From positions 2,914,001 through 2,978,000 of the forward strand of contig NZ_LT615367.1 of assembly GCF_900095885.1 (NCBI RefSeq): DNA of 64,000 nt, read 5' to 3'. Made by a program: the position numbers and the translations under genes. This DNA comes from Dickeya aquatica (lineage in GTDB: Bacteria > Pseudomonadota > Gammaproteobacteria > Enterobacterales > Enterobacteriaceae). This document shows positions 1 through 10,135 of the stretch, in pieces (position 1 is the first letter of the stretch; each line of letters begins with the position of its first letter). Under the pieces are notes generated by a model. The model saw only the letters and a program-made list of their open reading frames with translations. It ran no database searches and had not been told where the DNA came from.

Positions 1-662
1 GCACTAATGCTCAGACGTCAGCGGGTAGCAGTAGCTCTGCCAGTCAGACGTTTAATAGCCGCCACGACCAAACGATTAACTATGAAGTTGACCGTACCAT
101 TCGCCATACCAAGCAAAATACCGGTAATGTCCAACGCCTGTCTGTCGCTGTAGTGGTTAACTACACGTTAGGAACCGATGGCAAACCCGCAGCACTCAGC
201 GATGAGCAGTTAAAGAAAATTGAAGCGCTGGTCCGTGAAGCAATGGGTTTCTCAGGCGATCGCGGAGATTCATTAAACGTTGTAAACACACCATTTACCG
301 TCACAGATAGCGCCGCAGGCCAGTTACCATTCTGGCAGAAACAAGCCTTCTTTGATCTGTTGATTGAGGCCGGTCGCTGGTTACTGGTGTTAATTGTTGG
401 TTGGATTCTGTATCGCAAATTGGTGCGCCCGCAATTGCAACGGCGCGCCGAGCTTCATGAAGCTGCGCTGGCTGCGGCATCTTTACGCGGACAAGATGCT
501 GATGTCAGTGTGACGATAAGTAGTCTCGAAGCTGAGCAGCAGAAGAAGTCCGAGCAGCGGGTTCATACCGAGATGCACAGCCAGCGTATTCGTGAACTGG
601 CCGAGAATGATCCTCGCGTCGTGGCCCTGGTCATTCGCCACTGGATGAGTAACGAACTATGA
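1..662 (+). CDS. fliF: FliF flagellar MS-ring protein, C-terminal part
   Basis: The reading frame is open from the window edge (first full codon at base 3), so only the C-terminal ~219 residues are present; the start lies outside. FliF forms the membrane-embedded MS ring on which the rotor and export gate are built. The visible part holds the end of the periplasmic region (an EVDRTIRH segment near the edge), one membrane segment (about [20 protein letters not shown]), then a charged cytoplasmic tail ending in [15 protein letters not shown]. In FliF this tail binds FliG. The stop overlaps the fliG start by 4 bases (ATGA), indicating translational coupling. Confidence 0.95.
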   Translation, partial: TNAQTSAGSSSSASQTFNSRHDQTINYEVDRTIRHTKQNTGNVQRLSVAVVVNYTLGTDGKPAALSDEQLKKIEALVREAMGFSGDRGDSLNVVNTPFTVTDSAAGQLPFWQKQAFFDLLIEAGRWLLVLIVGWILYRKLVRPQLQRRAELHEAALAAASLRGQDADVSVTISSLEAEQQKKSEQRVHTEMHSQRIRELAENDPRVVALVIRHWMSNEL

Positions 663-1651
663 GTCTGACAGGTACAGAAAAAAGCGCAGTGTTACTGATG
701 ACTATCGGTGAAGACCGTGCGGCAGAAGTTTTTACGCACCTCTCAACCCGTGAAGTTCAGCATCTCAGTACTGCGATGGCGAATATGAAACAGGTATCGC
801 AATCAGAGTTGCTGGATGTGTTGCGCGAATTTGATATGGAAGCGGAACAGTATGCAGCTCTCGGCGTTAATGCTGGCGAGTATCTGCGTTCCGTACTGGT
901 CAAGGCTCTGGGCGAAGAACGTGCATCAAGCCTGCTGGAAGATATTCTTGAGAGCAAAGAAACGTCATCCGGTATGGAAACGCTCAACTTCATGGAGCCA
1001 CAGAGTGCTGCCGACCTTATCCGCGACGAACACCCACAGATTATTGCCACCATTCTTGTGCATTTAAAACGCGCGCAGGCTGCTGATATTTTGGCCCATT
1101 TTGACGAGCGTATGCGTAATGATGTCATGCTTCGTATCGCAACTTTCGGTGGTGTACAGCCTTCCGCATTAGCCGAACTGACCGAGGTACTTAACGGGTT
1201 GTTGGATGGTCAAAACCTGAAACGCAGTAAAATGGGTGGTGTTCGTACTGCGGCCGAAATCATCAACCTGATGAAGACGCAGCATGAAGAGGCCGTTATT
1301 GATGCCGTACGCGAATTCGATGGCGAGCTGGCACAGAAAATCATCGATGAGATGTTCCTGTTCGAAAACCTGGTGGAAGTGGACGATCGCAGTATCCAGC
1401 GCCTGCTTCAGGAAGTGGAGTCCGAGTCTCTGCTTATTGCACTGAAAGGTGCAGAACAGCCATTGCGCGAGAAATTCCTGCGCAACATGTCGCAGCGTGC
1501 AGCAGAAATCTTGCGCGACGACCTGGCGACACGCGGCCCTGTACGTATGTCTCAGGTGGAAAACGAACAGAAAGCAATTTTGCTCATTGTACGTCGTCTG
1601 GCAGACAGCGGCGAAATGATTATCGGTGGTGGCGATGACGCGTTTGTCTAA
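659..1651 (+). CDS. fliG: FliG flagellar motor switch protein
   Basis: FliG is the rotor protein that links the MS ring to FliM and receives torque from the stator. At 330 residues it has the normal family length. The EHPQ motif that contacts FliM is at residues 124-127, and the charged C-terminal torque helix (around [10 protein letters not shown]) is present. It starts at the ATG overlapping the fliF stop and overlaps fliH by 17 bases, as expected within the fliFGHIJK operon. No irregularity is seen. Confidence 0.97.
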   Translation: MSLTGTEKSAVLLMTIGEDRAAEVFTHLSTREVQHLSTAMANMKQVSQSELLDVLREFDMEAEQYAALGVNAGEYLRSVLVKALGEERASSLLEDILESKETSSGMETLNFMEPQSAADLIRDEHPQIIATILVHLKRAQAADILAHFDERMRNDVMLRIATFGGVQPSALAELTEVLNGLLDGQNLKRSKMGGVRTAAEIINLMKTQHEEAVIDAVREFDGELAQKIIDEMFLFENLVEVDDRSIQRLLQEVESESLLIALKGAEQPLREKFLRNMSQRAAEILRDDLATRGPVRMSQVENEQKAILLIVRRLADSGEMIIGGGDDAFV

Positions 1652-2384
1652 TTACTCCAATAATCTTGACTGGCAACCATGGAAGCTGGATGACTTGGCC
1701 TCGCCGTCGTTGTCATCAGCAAACGAAACCTCTGCAACAGTCTCTTCTGCTGCGCCGTTAGCGCGTTCAGATGACGAAGGTAGCGAGTTTTTCTCCATGT
1801 CTGATTTCCAGCAGCCTCAGGACGATCTGGCCACATTGCGCGAGCAAGTGCTGCAACAAGCCCGCGAAACAGGTTTCAACGAAGGCAAGCAGCAAGGTTA
1901 CGCAGCAGGTTATCAGGATGGTCACCATGCAGGTATGCAGCAAGGGTTGCAAGATGCTGCTGCGCAGCAGCAGCCCGTTATTGCACACATGCAGCAGATG
2001 GTTAGTGAATTCCAGCAGACGCTGGATGCACTTGACAGCGTCATCGTTTCACGCCTGATGCAGTTGGCGCTAACAGCAGCAAAACAGGTTCTCGGCCAGG
2101 CCCCTATCTGTGATGGCACCGCGCTGATGGGGCAAATACAGCAATTGATTCAACAAGAACCAATGTTTAGCGGCAAACCCCAGTTACGAGTTCATCCGTC
2201 CGATCTGGAGCGGGTGGAGCAACATTTGGGCCCTACGCTGAGTATCCACGGCTGGCGTTTATTGGCTGATAACCAATTGCATCCGGGTGGATGCAAAGTC
2301 AGTGCTGAAGAGGGCGATCTTGACGCCAGTCTTGCTACCCGCTGGCATGAACTTTGCCGACTGGCTGCACCGGGAGAACTTTAA
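1635..2384 (+). CDS. fliH: FliH flagellar export ATPase regulator
   Basis: FliH dimers bind and restrain the export ATPase FliI and dock it at the C ring. I chose the ATG inside the end of fliG (protein starts [10 protein letters not shown]), not the GTG nine bases earlier, because the family start is followed closely by a W-x-x-W/DDLA segment, seen here as [10 protein letters not shown]. The middle is glycine- and glutamine-rich with repeated GxxxG spacing ([20 protein letters not shown]), a family hallmark. The length is 249 residues. The stop overlaps the fliI start by one base. Confidence 0.92.
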   Translation: MTRLSNYSNNLDWQPWKLDDLASPSLSSANETSATVSSAAPLARSDDEGSEFFSMSDFQQPQDDLATLREQVLQQARETGFNEGKQQGYAAGYQDGHHAGMQQGLQDAAAQQQPVIAHMQQMVSEFQQTLDALDSVIVSRLMQLALTAAKQVLGQAPICDGTALMGQIQQLIQQEPMFSGKPQLRVHPSDLERVEQHLGPTLSIHGWRLLADNQLHPGGCKVSAEEGDLDASLATRWHELCRLAAPGEL

Positions 2385-3754
2385 TGACAGTACGCCTCTC
2401 TCGCTGGCTCTCTTCCATCGATTCATTTGAGAAACGTATTGCTAATACACCCACAATACGTCGTTATGGACGCCTGACTCGGGCAACAGGATTGGTGCTT
2501 GAAGCAACAGGCCTGCATATGCCACTAGGGTCAACTTGTCTGATAGAGCGTCAAAACGGTAATCAGGTCGAAGAAGTAGAAAGCGAGGTGGTGGGTTTTA
2601 ACGGTCAAAAGCTATTCCTGATGCCACTTGAAGAAGTCGAAGGCATTATCCCTGGTGCCCGGGTCTATGAGCGTGTGGGATTCTCTGGCAGCAATCAGGG
2701 TAAGCAGCTCCCTTTAGGCCCTGCCCTGCTCGGACGCGTCCTGGATGGCGCAGCCAAGCCCCTTGATGGCATGCCGGCACCCGATACCGGTTATACGGCA
2801 CCGTTGATGTCCACGCCGTTCAACCCCCTACAGCGTACGCCTATCGAGTATGTGCTGGATGTAGGGGTTCGCGCCATCAATGCATTACTGACCGTTGGCC
2901 GTGGCCAGCGCATGGGGCTTTTTGCAGGCTCAGGGGTGGGTAAAAGTGTGCTCCTTGGCATGATGGCCCGTTATACGCAAGCCGATGTTATCGTCGTAGG
3001 GCTTATTGGTGAACGTGGCCGTGAAGTAAAGGATTTTATTGAAAACATTCTGGGCACTGAAGGTCTTGCTCGCTCGGTAGTTATCGCAGCGCCTGCGGAT
3101 GTGTCACCATTGTTGCGTATGCAGGGTGCGGCTTATGCTACTCGTATCGCAGAAGATTTCCGCGATCGTGGCCATCATGTATTACTGATTATGGATTCAC
3201 TAACACGTTATGCGATGGCGCAACGTGAAATTGCACTGGCAATTGGTGAACCACCGGCAACCAAAGGCTATCCACCCTCTGTGTTTGCAAAATTACCCGC
3301 ATTGGTAGAGCGTGCAGGCAACGGCATTTCTGGTGGCGGTTCGATAACTGCGTTTTATACAGTATTGACAGAGGGTGACGATCAGCAAGATCCGATTGCC
3401 GACTCGGCGCGAGCAATACTGGATGGACATATCGTACTATCACGGCAATTGGCTGAGTCTGGTCATTATCCGGCAATCGACATTGAAGCCTCCATCAGCC
3501 GAGCGATGACAGCACTAATAGATGAAAATCATTATTCAGCGGTAAGGCAATTCAAACAGTCATTATCCAGTTACCAGCGTAACCGCGACCTGATTAATGT
3601 TGGCGCTTATGCAACTGGCAGTGACCCGCTGCTTGACCGGGCAATACAGCTTTATCCACACATGCAGGCCTTTTTGCAGCAAGGCATGTTTGAGCGAAGC
3701 TCATTTGAGGAAGCCTGTCAGGCACTGAATAACATTTTCCCGTATAATCGGTAG
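2384..3754 (+). CDS. fliI: FliI flagellum-specific export ATPase
   Basis: This is the hexameric ATPase of the flagellar type III export apparatus, related to the F1 beta subunit. At 456 residues it matches the E. coli protein (457). The Walker A motif AGSGVGKS is at residues 181-188, followed by [10 protein letters not shown] and LLIMDSLTR (Walker B region). The start is the ATG overlapping the fliH stop; upstream in-frame codons belong to fliH in another frame. A short gap and a GGAG ribosome site lead into fliJ. Confidence 0.97.
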   Translation: MTVRLSRWLSSIDSFEKRIANTPTIRRYGRLTRATGLVLEATGLHMPLGSTCLIERQNGNQVEEVESEVVGFNGQKLFLMPLEEVEGIIPGARVYERVGFSGSNQGKQLPLGPALLGRVLDGAAKPLDGMPAPDTGYTAPLMSTPFNPLQRTPIEYVLDVGVRAINALLTVGRGQRMGLFAGSGVGKSVLLGMMARYTQADVIVVGLIGERGREVKDFIENILGTEGLARSVVIAAPADVSPLLRMQGAAYATRIAEDFRDRGHHVLLIMDSLTRYAMAQREIALAIGEPPATKGYPPSVFAKLPALVERAGNGISGGGSITAFYTVLTEGDDQQDPIADSARAILDGHIVLSRQLAESGHYPAIDIEASISRAMTALIDENHYSAVRQFKQSLSSYQRNRDLINVGAYATGSDPLLDRAIQLYPHMQAFLQQGMFERSSFEEACQALNNIFPYNR

Positions 3755-3762
3755 GAGTGCGC

Positions 3763-4203
3763 ATGAGAACTCAATCTACCTTTATCATGCTGCGCGATTT
3801 AGCGCAGAAAGAAGTTGATACGGCAACAACACAACTGGGACAAGTGCAAAAAGCCTATCTACAGGCGGAAGAACAACTTAACATGTTATTAGGCTATCAT
3901 GATGATTACCGGCAACGACTTAATGAGTCGATGACCGAAGGGATGGCTAATACCGCCTGGCAAAATTATCAGCAATTTATTCTGACTCTGGAAAAAGCAA
4001 TTGAACAACATCGCCATCAGTTACTCAATTGGTCGTCCCGACTGAGCCAGGCGATGAAAAACTGGCAGGAAAAGCAGCAACGGCTGAATGCCTTTACCAC
4101 GTTGCAGCAGCGTGAGCAAACCAAGATGCTGGCACACGAAAATCGCCAGGAACAAAAGCGGATGGATGAATTCGCCCAACGTGCATCAATGAGGAAAACA
4201 TAA
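3763..4203 (+). CDS. fliJ: FliJ flagellar export chaperone/stalk
   Basis: FliJ is a small coiled-coil protein that sits in the FliI hexamer and links it to FlhA. It has 146 residues, nearly all predicted helical and rich in Q/E/K, with the conserved C-terminal KRMDEFAQRASMRK. I chose the ATG preceded by GGAG at good spacing over an in-frame GTG two codons earlier. It lies eight bases after the fliI stop. Confidence 0.93.
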   Translation: MRTQSTFIMLRDLAQKEVDTATTQLGQVQKAYLQAEEQLNMLLGYHDDYRQRLNESMTEGMANTAWQNYQQFILTLEKAIEQHRHQLLNWSSRLSQAMKNWQEKQQRLNAFTTLQQREQTKMLAHENRQEQKRMDEFAQRASMRKT

Positions 4204-4205
4204 CC

Positions 4206-5546
4206 ATGAACTTGCCAGCAATGACTGCCACTACTGTCACTAATACGACTGATGCAAGCACAACCACGCCTCAGGGCAATTCCTTATTGGCGCTGTTGGG
4301 CAACGATACCTCTTTACCCGAAAATTTTGTTCAGTTGCTGTCGCAAAAACTGTCAGCGTTGCAATCATCCAAAAAGGTGGCTGTCAGCGCTCAAGAAAGC
4401 GCCGAATTTAAAGATGCGCTGGCGAAAAATGGAATAGATGCGAACAGTGAAGAGCTGAATTCAATCCTGACCGCCTTAACCACCGGCAAACTCACCGTTG
4501 CTGACCTGCAAGCAGATCATTCTCTTGAGTCTTTACTGGCTAAAACGCAGAAAAAGAGTGACGCGAAAGACGAAAAAACAACTACCAATGATGCGCTGGC
4601 AATGCAAGCGCTGTTTGCCATGATACCGCAACAAGCGTTGGTGAAAACGCCAGCCACCGAGTCAGGCGGCATCTCCTCTGCGTTATCAAATACGCTGAAT
4701 TCGGTAAAAAATCACGCCTCGGATTCAGATAATGATGTGCTTGGCGCACTGTTGTCCGGCAAGAGCGCGAATACCAGTAAGGGTGAATTCTCCGTCGATA
4801 AGTCGGATAGCACATCCGTCACTACCGCTGCTATTACTGGTGCATCAACAGCAGGTAAAAATGCCGCACCAGCACTAAATGAAGGCTATCTGAATTCACT
4901 GCGCGATAATAACCTGCTGTCTTCACGTAAAGAAGATAGCGTGAGTAATCCAACCGCAGCGTCAGCACCGGCAGATTCAATCGCCTCCTCGTCACTGCAA
5001 ACGCTATCGTCTTTATTTGCTAATAATGCCGCACCCACGCAACCCGCTGCACAGCATGTCACCAGCCAGATTACGGCCCCGCTGGGTACACAGCAATGGA
5101 ACGATGCCCTGGGTCAACAGGTGGTGATGTTTACCCGTAACGGACAACAAACCGCAGAACTTAAACTCCATCCCGAAGAGCTGGGGTCATTGCATATCAT
5201 GTTGAAGGTTGAGGATAACCAGGCACAAATCCACCTGGTGTCTGGAAGCAGCCAGGTGCGCTCTGCGCTGGAATCTGCATTACCTCATTTACGCAATGCC
5301 ATGGCTGAAAGCGGTATTAATCTCGGTCAAAGCAGCGTAGGTGCAGATGCCGGTGGCTGGCAGCAGTCACAGCAACAGCAGCAGTTGGCTGGAAACGCCA
5401 GTGGCAATGGTGGCAATAACGCATCATCCTACCAACAGCAGTTTGGTCAATCTGATCGAGCTCACGAGACAGCGAATGTACTGCCCGTACCTTCGGCATT
5501 GCAGTCAATGGCAAGCGGGCTCAATGGTGTTGATATCTTTGCCTAA
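4206..5546 (+). CDS. fliK: FliK flagellar hook-length control protein
   Basis: FliK is an exported molecular ruler that switches the export gate from hook to filament substrates. The 446-residue protein has a long S/T/N/A-rich low-complexity N-terminal and central part, as in the family, and a conserved C-terminal domain. The latter is recognised by GQQTAELKLHPEELGSLHIM and the following VEDNQAQIHLVSGSSQVRSALE stretch, ending in a Q/N-rich tail. It starts two bases after the fliJ stop. A 132-base gap follows before fliL, so this probably ends the fliFGHIJK transcription unit. Confidence 0.95.
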   Translation: MNLPAMTATTVTNTTDASTTTPQGNSLLALLGNDTSLPENFVQLLSQKLSALQSSKKVAVSAQESAEFKDALAKNGIDANSEELNSILTALTTGKLTVADLQADHSLESLLAKTQKKSDAKDEKTTTNDALAMQALFAMIPQQALVKTPATESGGISSALSNTLNSVKNHASDSDNDVLGALLSGKSANTSKGEFSVDKSDSTSVTTAAITGASTAGKNAAPALNEGYLNSLRDNNLLSSRKEDSVSNPTAASAPADSIASSSLQTLSSLFANNAAPTQPAAQHVTSQITAPLGTQQWNDALGQQVVMFTRNGQQTAELKLHPEELGSLHIMLKVEDNQAQIHLVSGSSQVRSALESALPHLRNAMAESGINLGQSSVGADAGGWQQSQQQQQLAGNASGNGGNNASSYQQQFGQSDRAHETANVLPVPSALQSMASGLNGVDIFA

Positions 5547-5678
5547 TAAACAAGTTAACGCTTTTTTTATTGTTTATTCACTGTATTGACAAGATGAATA
5601 GACGGGATAATCGTGATATCACGTATTTGTTTAATGCTGAAATAGTCATTAAATACTGATAAATAACAGGATATATCA

Positions 5679-6167
5679 TTGGCTACGTCTAATAAGAAAG
5701 CTCAGTCGGGCGGTAACAAGCGGTCCATCTGGCTGATACTCTTGATTGTTATCGCTCTGGCAGCGACTGCCGCAGCGGGTATCGGCTGGTGGTTATTGGG
5801 TCATAAACAAGCGGATACAGCCACTCATGAACCGCCGCCGCCGCCGGCACCGGTATTCATGCCGCTGGATACGTTTACCGTTAACCTATTGTCTGCGGAT
5901 AATAATCCAGACAGGGTATTATATGTAGGAATCACTTTGCGTTTGCCGGATGAAGCTACCCGTGCACGCTTGACCAATTATCTGCCGGAGATTCGCAGCC
6001 GCCTGATTATGCTGTTTTCGCGCCAAAGCTCATCAGTGCTGGCTACAGAACAAGGTAAACAAAAGCTGGTTGAAGATATCAAGCAGGTATTAAGCCCACC
6101 GCTGGTTCCTGGGCAACCTAACCAGGCCGTCAGCGATGTCCTGTTCACTGCTTTCATTTTGCGGTAA
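5679..6167 (+). CDS. fliL: FliL flagellar basal-body stator-associated protein
   Basis: FliL is a single-pass inner-membrane protein around the stator with a periplasmic stomatin-like domain. It has 162 residues: a basic N-terminus, one membrane segment (about residues 14-36), a proline run, then the conserved [10 protein letters not shown] and the C-terminal [11 protein letters not shown]. The start codon is TTG, preceded by AGGA at normal spacing; no in-frame ATG exists before the membrane segment. It leads the fliLMNOPQR unit, five bases before fliM. Confidence 0.94.
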   Translation: MATSNKKAQSGGNKRSIWLILLIVIALAATAAAGIGWWLLGHKQADTATHEPPPPPAPVFMPLDTFTVNLLSADNNPDRVLYVGITLRLPDEATRARLTNYLPEIRSRLIMLFSRQSSSVLATEQGKQKLVEDIKQVLSPPLVPGQPNQAVSDVLFTAFILR

Positions 6168-6172
6168 TCACT

Positions 6173-7189
6173 ATGGGTGACAGTATTCTTTCACAGGCAG
6201 AAATTGACGCCCTGCTAAACGGTGACAGTGGCGATAGCGATGCTGATGCCAGCAACGCTGCGTCGCAAAAAGACGGGGATGTCAAACCCTATGATCCCAA
6301 TACACAACGACGCGTTATACGTGAGCGTTTACAGGCGCTGGAAATTATCAACGAGCGTTTTGCTCGCCAGTTCCGTATGGGATTATTTAACCTGCTTCGC
6401 CGTAGCCCGGACATTACCGTTGGTGCGATTAAAATCCAGCCATATCATGAGTTTGCGCGAAATCTGCCTGTTCCGACCAACCTTAACCTGATACACCTGA
6501 AGCCATTACGCGGTACTGCGTTGTTTGTGTTTTCGCCGAGTCTGGTTTTTATCGCGGTGGACAACCTGTTTGGCGGTGATGGTCGTTTTCCGACCAAAGT
6601 CGAAGGGCGTGAATTCACGCATACGGAACAGCGTGTTGTCCGACGCATGCTTAAGCTGGCACTGGAATCCTACAGTGATGCCTGGAATGCCATTTATAAG
6701 CTGGATGTGGAATACGTTCGTTCTGAGATGCAGGTTAAATTTACCAACATCACCACATCACCGAACGATATCGTTGTAACAACACCGTTTCATCTGGAGA
6801 TTGGGACATTAACCGGTGAATTCAGCATCTGTATCCCGTTCTCGATGATTGAACCATTGCGCGAGTTATTGGCTAACCCGCCACTGGAAAACTCGCAACA
6901 AGAAGATCAACATTGGCGTGAAACACTGGCAAAACAAGTCCAGCACTCAGAGTTAGAACTGGTTGCTAACTTTGTTGATATTCCGGTTCGATTATCAAAG
7001 GTGCTCAAACTCAAGCCCGGCGATATTTTGCCGATTGATAAACCTGAACGACTGGTCGCTCATGTTGATGGTGTTCCGGTATTGACTTGTCATTACGGTA
7101 CCTTGAACGGCCAGTATGCCTTGCGCGTTGAACATTTGATAAACCCTATTTTAAATTCCCTGAATGACGAGGAACCGCTCAATGAGTGA
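6173..7189 (+). CDS. fliM: FliM flagellar motor switch protein
   Basis: FliM is the C-ring protein that binds CheY-P. It has 338 residues. The N-terminal CheY-P-binding peptide is intact (MGDSILSQAEIDALLNG), followed by a short acidic linker, the CheC-like middle domain with the GGDGRFPTKVEGREFT loop, and a C-terminal SpoA domain (DIPVRLSKVLKLKPGDILPI). The fliN start lies eight bases inside its 3' end. Confidence 0.97.
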   Translation: MGDSILSQAEIDALLNGDSGDSDADASNAASQKDGDVKPYDPNTQRRVIRERLQALEIINERFARQFRMGLFNLLRRSPDITVGAIKIQPYHEFARNLPVPTNLNLIHLKPLRGTALFVFSPSLVFIAVDNLFGGDGRFPTKVEGREFTHTEQRVVRRMLKLALESYSDAWNAIYKLDVEYVRSEMQVKFTNITTSPNDIVVTTPFHLEIGTLTGEFSICIPFSMIEPLRELLANPPLENSQQEDQHWRETLAKQVQHSELELVANFVDIPVRLSKVLKLKPGDILPIDKPERLVAHVDGVPVLTCHYGTLNGQYALRVEHLINPILNSLNDEEPLNE

Positions 7190-7601
7190 CATCAAGAAAC
7201 CGTCCGAAGAAACGGATTCCGTGGACGATCTGTGGGCTGATGCATTTAACGAGCAACAGTCAGCAGAAAAAGAAAAAAGCGCACCCGCCACCGACGATAT
7301 ATTCAAAAGCTTTGACGTGCAGGATAAGCAGGGTTCAATGCAGGACATCGACCTGATTTTGGATATACCCGTTAAACTGACGGTGGAGCTTGGCCGCACC
7401 AAGATGACCATCAAAGAGTTGTTACGCTTGTCGCAAGGTTCTGTTGTTGCGTTGGACGGGCTTGCGGGTGAGCCATTGGACATCATGATCAACGGCTACC
7501 TGATCGCTCAAGGGGAAGTTGTCGTGGTTTCTGATAAATATGGTGTACGTATCACGGATATTATTACACCGTCAGAGCGTATGCGCAGGCTAGGCCGTTA
7601 A
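7182..7601 (+). CDS. fliN: FliN flagellar motor switch protein
   Basis: FliN is the lower C-ring subunit and docks FliH-FliI. At 139 residues it matches E. coli FliN (137). The acidic N-terminus is followed by a highly conserved SpoA domain (DIPVKLTVELGRTKMTIKEL) and the C-terminus DIITPSERMRRLGR. I chose the ATG at MSDIKKPSEE because it matches the family start; the in-frame extension upstream is fliM sequence. It overlaps fliM by eight bases and fliO by one. Confidence 0.97.
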   Translation: MSDIKKPSEETDSVDDLWADAFNEQQSAEKEKSAPATDDIFKSFDVQDKQGSMQDIDLILDIPVKLTVELGRTKMTIKELLRLSQGSVVALDGLAGEPLDIMINGYLIAQGEVVVVSDKYGVRITDIITPSERMRRLGR

Positions 7602-8017
7602 TGCCAACAGCCAGCCCGACCACCGTGTCAACCATTCAGCAGCCCCAAGCGGCTGCTGAATCCGTTATTTCAGGCGGTGCGCTGGTGTCGCAAGTGGGCA
7701 CAGCGCTGTGTGGTGTTTTGCTCTTAATCCTGCTGGTAGCCTGGTTGATGCGCAAACTCGGTTTCGCCCCGCAGGCAAAGAATAACAAGCTGCTAAATAT
7801 TGTATCGGCCTGTCCGGTCGGGCAACGGGAAAAAGTCGTGATCATCGAAGTTGAGGGTAACTGGCTTGTACTCGGCGTCACGTCGCAGCAGATAACGCAT
7901 CTTCATACATTACCCGCGCAACCCCTCAGCACGGTGGGCGCGACGGAAAAAATAGCGTCAGCTGATTTTATTCAATTCCTCAAGAAAGCGACCAAACGCC
8001 CGGAAAAAACCGAATGA
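7601..8017 (+). CDS. fliO: FliO flagellar export gate assembly protein
   Basis: FliO is a small membrane protein needed for stable assembly of the FliP ring. It has 138 residues with one membrane segment (about residues 25-50, [20 protein letters not shown]) and a soluble C-terminal domain containing [23 protein letters not shown], the typical FliO core. Its ATG overlaps the fliN stop by one base, and its stop overlaps the fliP ATG by four. Confidence 0.93.
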   Translation: MPTASPTTVSTIQQPQAAAESVISGGALVSQVGTALCGVLLLILLVAWLMRKLGFAPQAKNNKLLNIVSACPVGQREKVVIIEVEGNWLVLGVTSQQITHLHTLPAQPLSTVGATEKIASADFIQFLKKATKRPEKTE

Positions 8018-8790
8018 GTACCCCACTGTCTCGGAAACCTTTTTTTGCCTGGCTGCGTCTACTACGCTATCCAACTGCCGCGATTTTACTGTTGACCACG
8101 CATCCGTCGCTGGCACAGTTACCGGGTATCGTGACTCAGCCATTAGCCAACGGTGGCCAAACCTGGTCTCTGCCTGTACAGACCCTGGTTTTCATTACCT
8201 CGCTGAGTTTTATTCCAGCGGTATTACTGATGATGACGTGCTTTACCCGCATCATCATTGTCTTGAGTTTATTGCGCAACGCATTAGGTACACCCACTGC
8301 GCCGCCTAACCAGGTGCTCCTGGGTCTTAGTCTGTTTTTGACTTTTTTCGTTATGTCACCGGTCTTAACGCGCGTTTATGATGAAGCCTATCGGCCATTT
8401 AGCGAAGACAAAATCAGTATGGAAGTGGCTATCGATAAAGGTTCTCAGCCTCTGCGCGAATTTATGTTGCGGCAAACACGGGAAGCTGACCTGGCATTGT
8501 TTACCCGTCTGGCACAAATTCCTTCGCTGCAAGGCCCGGAAGCAGTCCCAATGCGGGTGCTCGTCCCTGCGTATGTTACCAGTGAACTAAAAACAGCGTT
8601 TCAAATTGGCTTTACTATTTTCATCCCTTTTTTATTGATCGATCTGGTTGTCGCGAGTGTGTTGATGGCTCTGGGGATGATGATGGTTCCTCCGGCCACC
8701 ATCTCACTGCCATTCAAGTTAATGCTGTTTGTTCTGGTCGATGGCTGGCAGTTGCTGCTGGGGTCATTAGCACAGAGTTTCTATACTTAG
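8014..8790 (+). CDS. fliP: FliP flagellar export gate protein
   Basis: FliP forms the core ring of the export gate with FliQ and FliR. The 258-residue protein carries a cleavable-type signal (hydrophobic stretch ending near HPSLAQ), then conserved segments including [32 protein letters not shown] and [30 protein letters not shown]. These are close to invariant across the family. A 55-base gap precedes fliQ. Confidence 0.97.
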   Translation: MSTPLSRKPFFAWLRLLRYPTAAILLLTTHPSLAQLPGIVTQPLANGGQTWSLPVQTLVFITSLSFIPAVLLMMTCFTRIIIVLSLLRNALGTPTAPPNQVLLGLSLFLTFFVMSPVLTRVYDEAYRPFSEDKISMEVAIDKGSQPLREFMLRQTREADLALFTRLAQIPSLQGPEAVPMRVLVPAYVTSELKTAFQIGFTIFIPFLLIDLVVASVLMALGMMMVPPATISLPFKLMLFVLVDGWQLLLGSLAQSFYT

Positions 8791-8845
8791 GTGAAACAAG
8801 GCATTCGCATCGTGCACACGGTTTACACCATTAAGGAATGCGGGT

Positions 8846-9115
8846 ATGACACCTGAATCTGTCATGGCTTTGGGCTATGAAGCGATGAAAATAGCGCTGA
8901 TGCTGGCGGGCCCACCGCTTCTTGCCTCACTTGTCAGCGGCTTGATTATCAGCATGCTGCAAGCCGCCACACAAATTAATGAAATGACGCTGTCCTTCAT
9001 TCCCAAGGTACTGACCGTATTCTTTACTTTGGTGATAGCTGGCCCCTGGATGCTCAGTGTCATTCTGGATTACATGCGTAACATGCTTAGTCAGTTTCCT
9101 CATATGCTTGGATAA
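8846..9115 (+). CDS. fliQ: FliQ flagellar export gate protein
   Basis: FliQ is a small export-gate subunit of 89 residues with two hydrophobic helices. It shows the family core [30 protein letters not shown]. It starts at an ATG preceded by AAGGAATG, and is followed two bases later by fliR. Confidence 0.96.
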   Translation: MTPESVMALGYEAMKIALMLAGPPLLASLVSGLIISMLQAATQINEMTLSFIPKVLTVFFTLVIAGPWMLSVILDYMRNMLSQFPHMLG

Positions 9116-9117
9116 AT

Positions 9118-9894
9118 ATGGTTACGCTTAGCAGTATTGATATGATTGGCTGGTTTAACCAGTTTTTCTGGCCTCTGGTCAGGATCCTGGCGTTAATCAG
9201 CACTGCGCCCATATTTAATGAACGCGCTATTACGCGCCGTGTAAAAATCGGTTTGGGAGTTTTAATTACGATAGTCGTCTCCCCAACCCTTCCCCCTAGC
9301 TCTATCCCGGTATTTTCAGGTGCAGGCATCTGGATGCTGCTTCAGCAAATACTGATTGGTGCAACGTTGGGCTTTGTCATGCAATTGGCGTTTGCGGCCA
9401 TTCGGCTAGCCGGTGAAATGATTGGTTTGCAGATGGGCCTCTCGTTTGCCACCTTTTTTGACCCAAGCGGTGGCCCCAATATGCCTGTAATATCGCGTTT
9501 TATGAATTTACTGGCACTGTTACTTTTTCTTAGTATGAACGGCCATTTATGGCTTATCTCAATGCTGGTCGATAGTTTTCACACGCTTCCGGTTAGTGCA
9601 GCCCCTATCAACGGTAATGTCTTCCTCGCCATCGCTCAAGCAGGCGGGAAAATTTTCGCTAATGGCCTGACGCTTGCTCTGCCACTGATAACCTTGTTGT
9701 TGACTATCAATATGGCGCTCGGTCTCTTGAGCCGTCTGGCTCCACAGCTCACCATTTTTGCAATCGGTTTCCCTATCACACTATTTAGCGGGATTAGCGC
9801 TCTGGGTTTCCTTATCTTTCTCATCTCACCTTATGCAGAAAGACTTTTTGGCGAGACATATGATTTAATTGCTGATCTTATCGGCCGATTTTAG
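9118..9894 (+). CDS. fliR: FliR flagellar export gate protein
   Basis: FliR completes the FliPQR export gate. It has 258 residues with about six hydrophobic segments, a Phe- and Gly-rich [19 protein letters not shown] loop and the typical ending [17 protein letters not shown]. It is the last gene of the fli cluster. In E. coli rcsA follows fliR; here 241 non-coding bases follow and then an unrelated secreted-enzyme gene, so the right flank of the flagellar cluster has been remodelled. Confidence 0.96.
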   Translation: MVTLSSIDMIGWFNQFFWPLVRILALISTAPIFNERAITRRVKIGLGVLITIVVSPTLPPSSIPVFSGAGIWMLLQQILIGATLGFVMQLAFAAIRLAGEMIGLQMGLSFATFFDPSGGPNMPVISRFMNLLALLLFLSMNGHLWLISMLVDSFHTLPVSAAPINGNVFLAIAQAGGKIFANGLTLALPLITLLLTINMALGLLSRLAPQLTIFAIGFPITLFSGISALGFLIFLISPYAERLFGETYDLIADLIGRF

Positions 9895-10047
9895 CCTCTA
9901 TTGGCGCGTCTCTTCCCGGCACTCGCCTGCCTGCATCAAAAAACTGACTTTTTAATCCTCTTTACCGCTAATCCGCTATTTATCCGGCAGGCCCCTGACT
10001 GACGCGATATCACCTTTCTCTATCTTTTCTCTGCCACAGGTCACAAT

Positions 10048-10121
10048 TTTCGATTTGTTTCTTTTCGTCGCATTGATGTTTCGATTTCTTTCTTATAGGG
10101 TTTAAAAGAAACCAAACGAAA
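10048..10121. repeat. Three copies of a 16-bp motif upstream of the GH-like gene (probable operators)
   Basis: Copies TTTCGATTTGTTTCTT (10048-10063) and TTTCGATTTCTTTCTT (10079-10094) are in direct orientation, 31 bp apart (about three helical turns), and differ at one base. A third, inverted copy (10106-10121, read on the other strand as TTTCGTTTGGTTTCTT) matches 14 of 16. The second copy lies between TTGATG (10073) and TATAGG (10094), a possible weak promoter; the third is just upstream of the ribosome site. TTTCG/CTTTC repeats recall DeoR-family operators, but no regulator gene is adjacent. Confidence 0.6.
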
Positions 10122-10135
10122 GCAGGATATCTCAC

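Noticed and set aside
5586..5611. TTGACA and GATAAT ahead of fliL as a sigma-70 promoter
   Set aside because: The spacing is only 14 bases, too short for an effective promoter, and fliL is expected to use FlhDC-dependent control.
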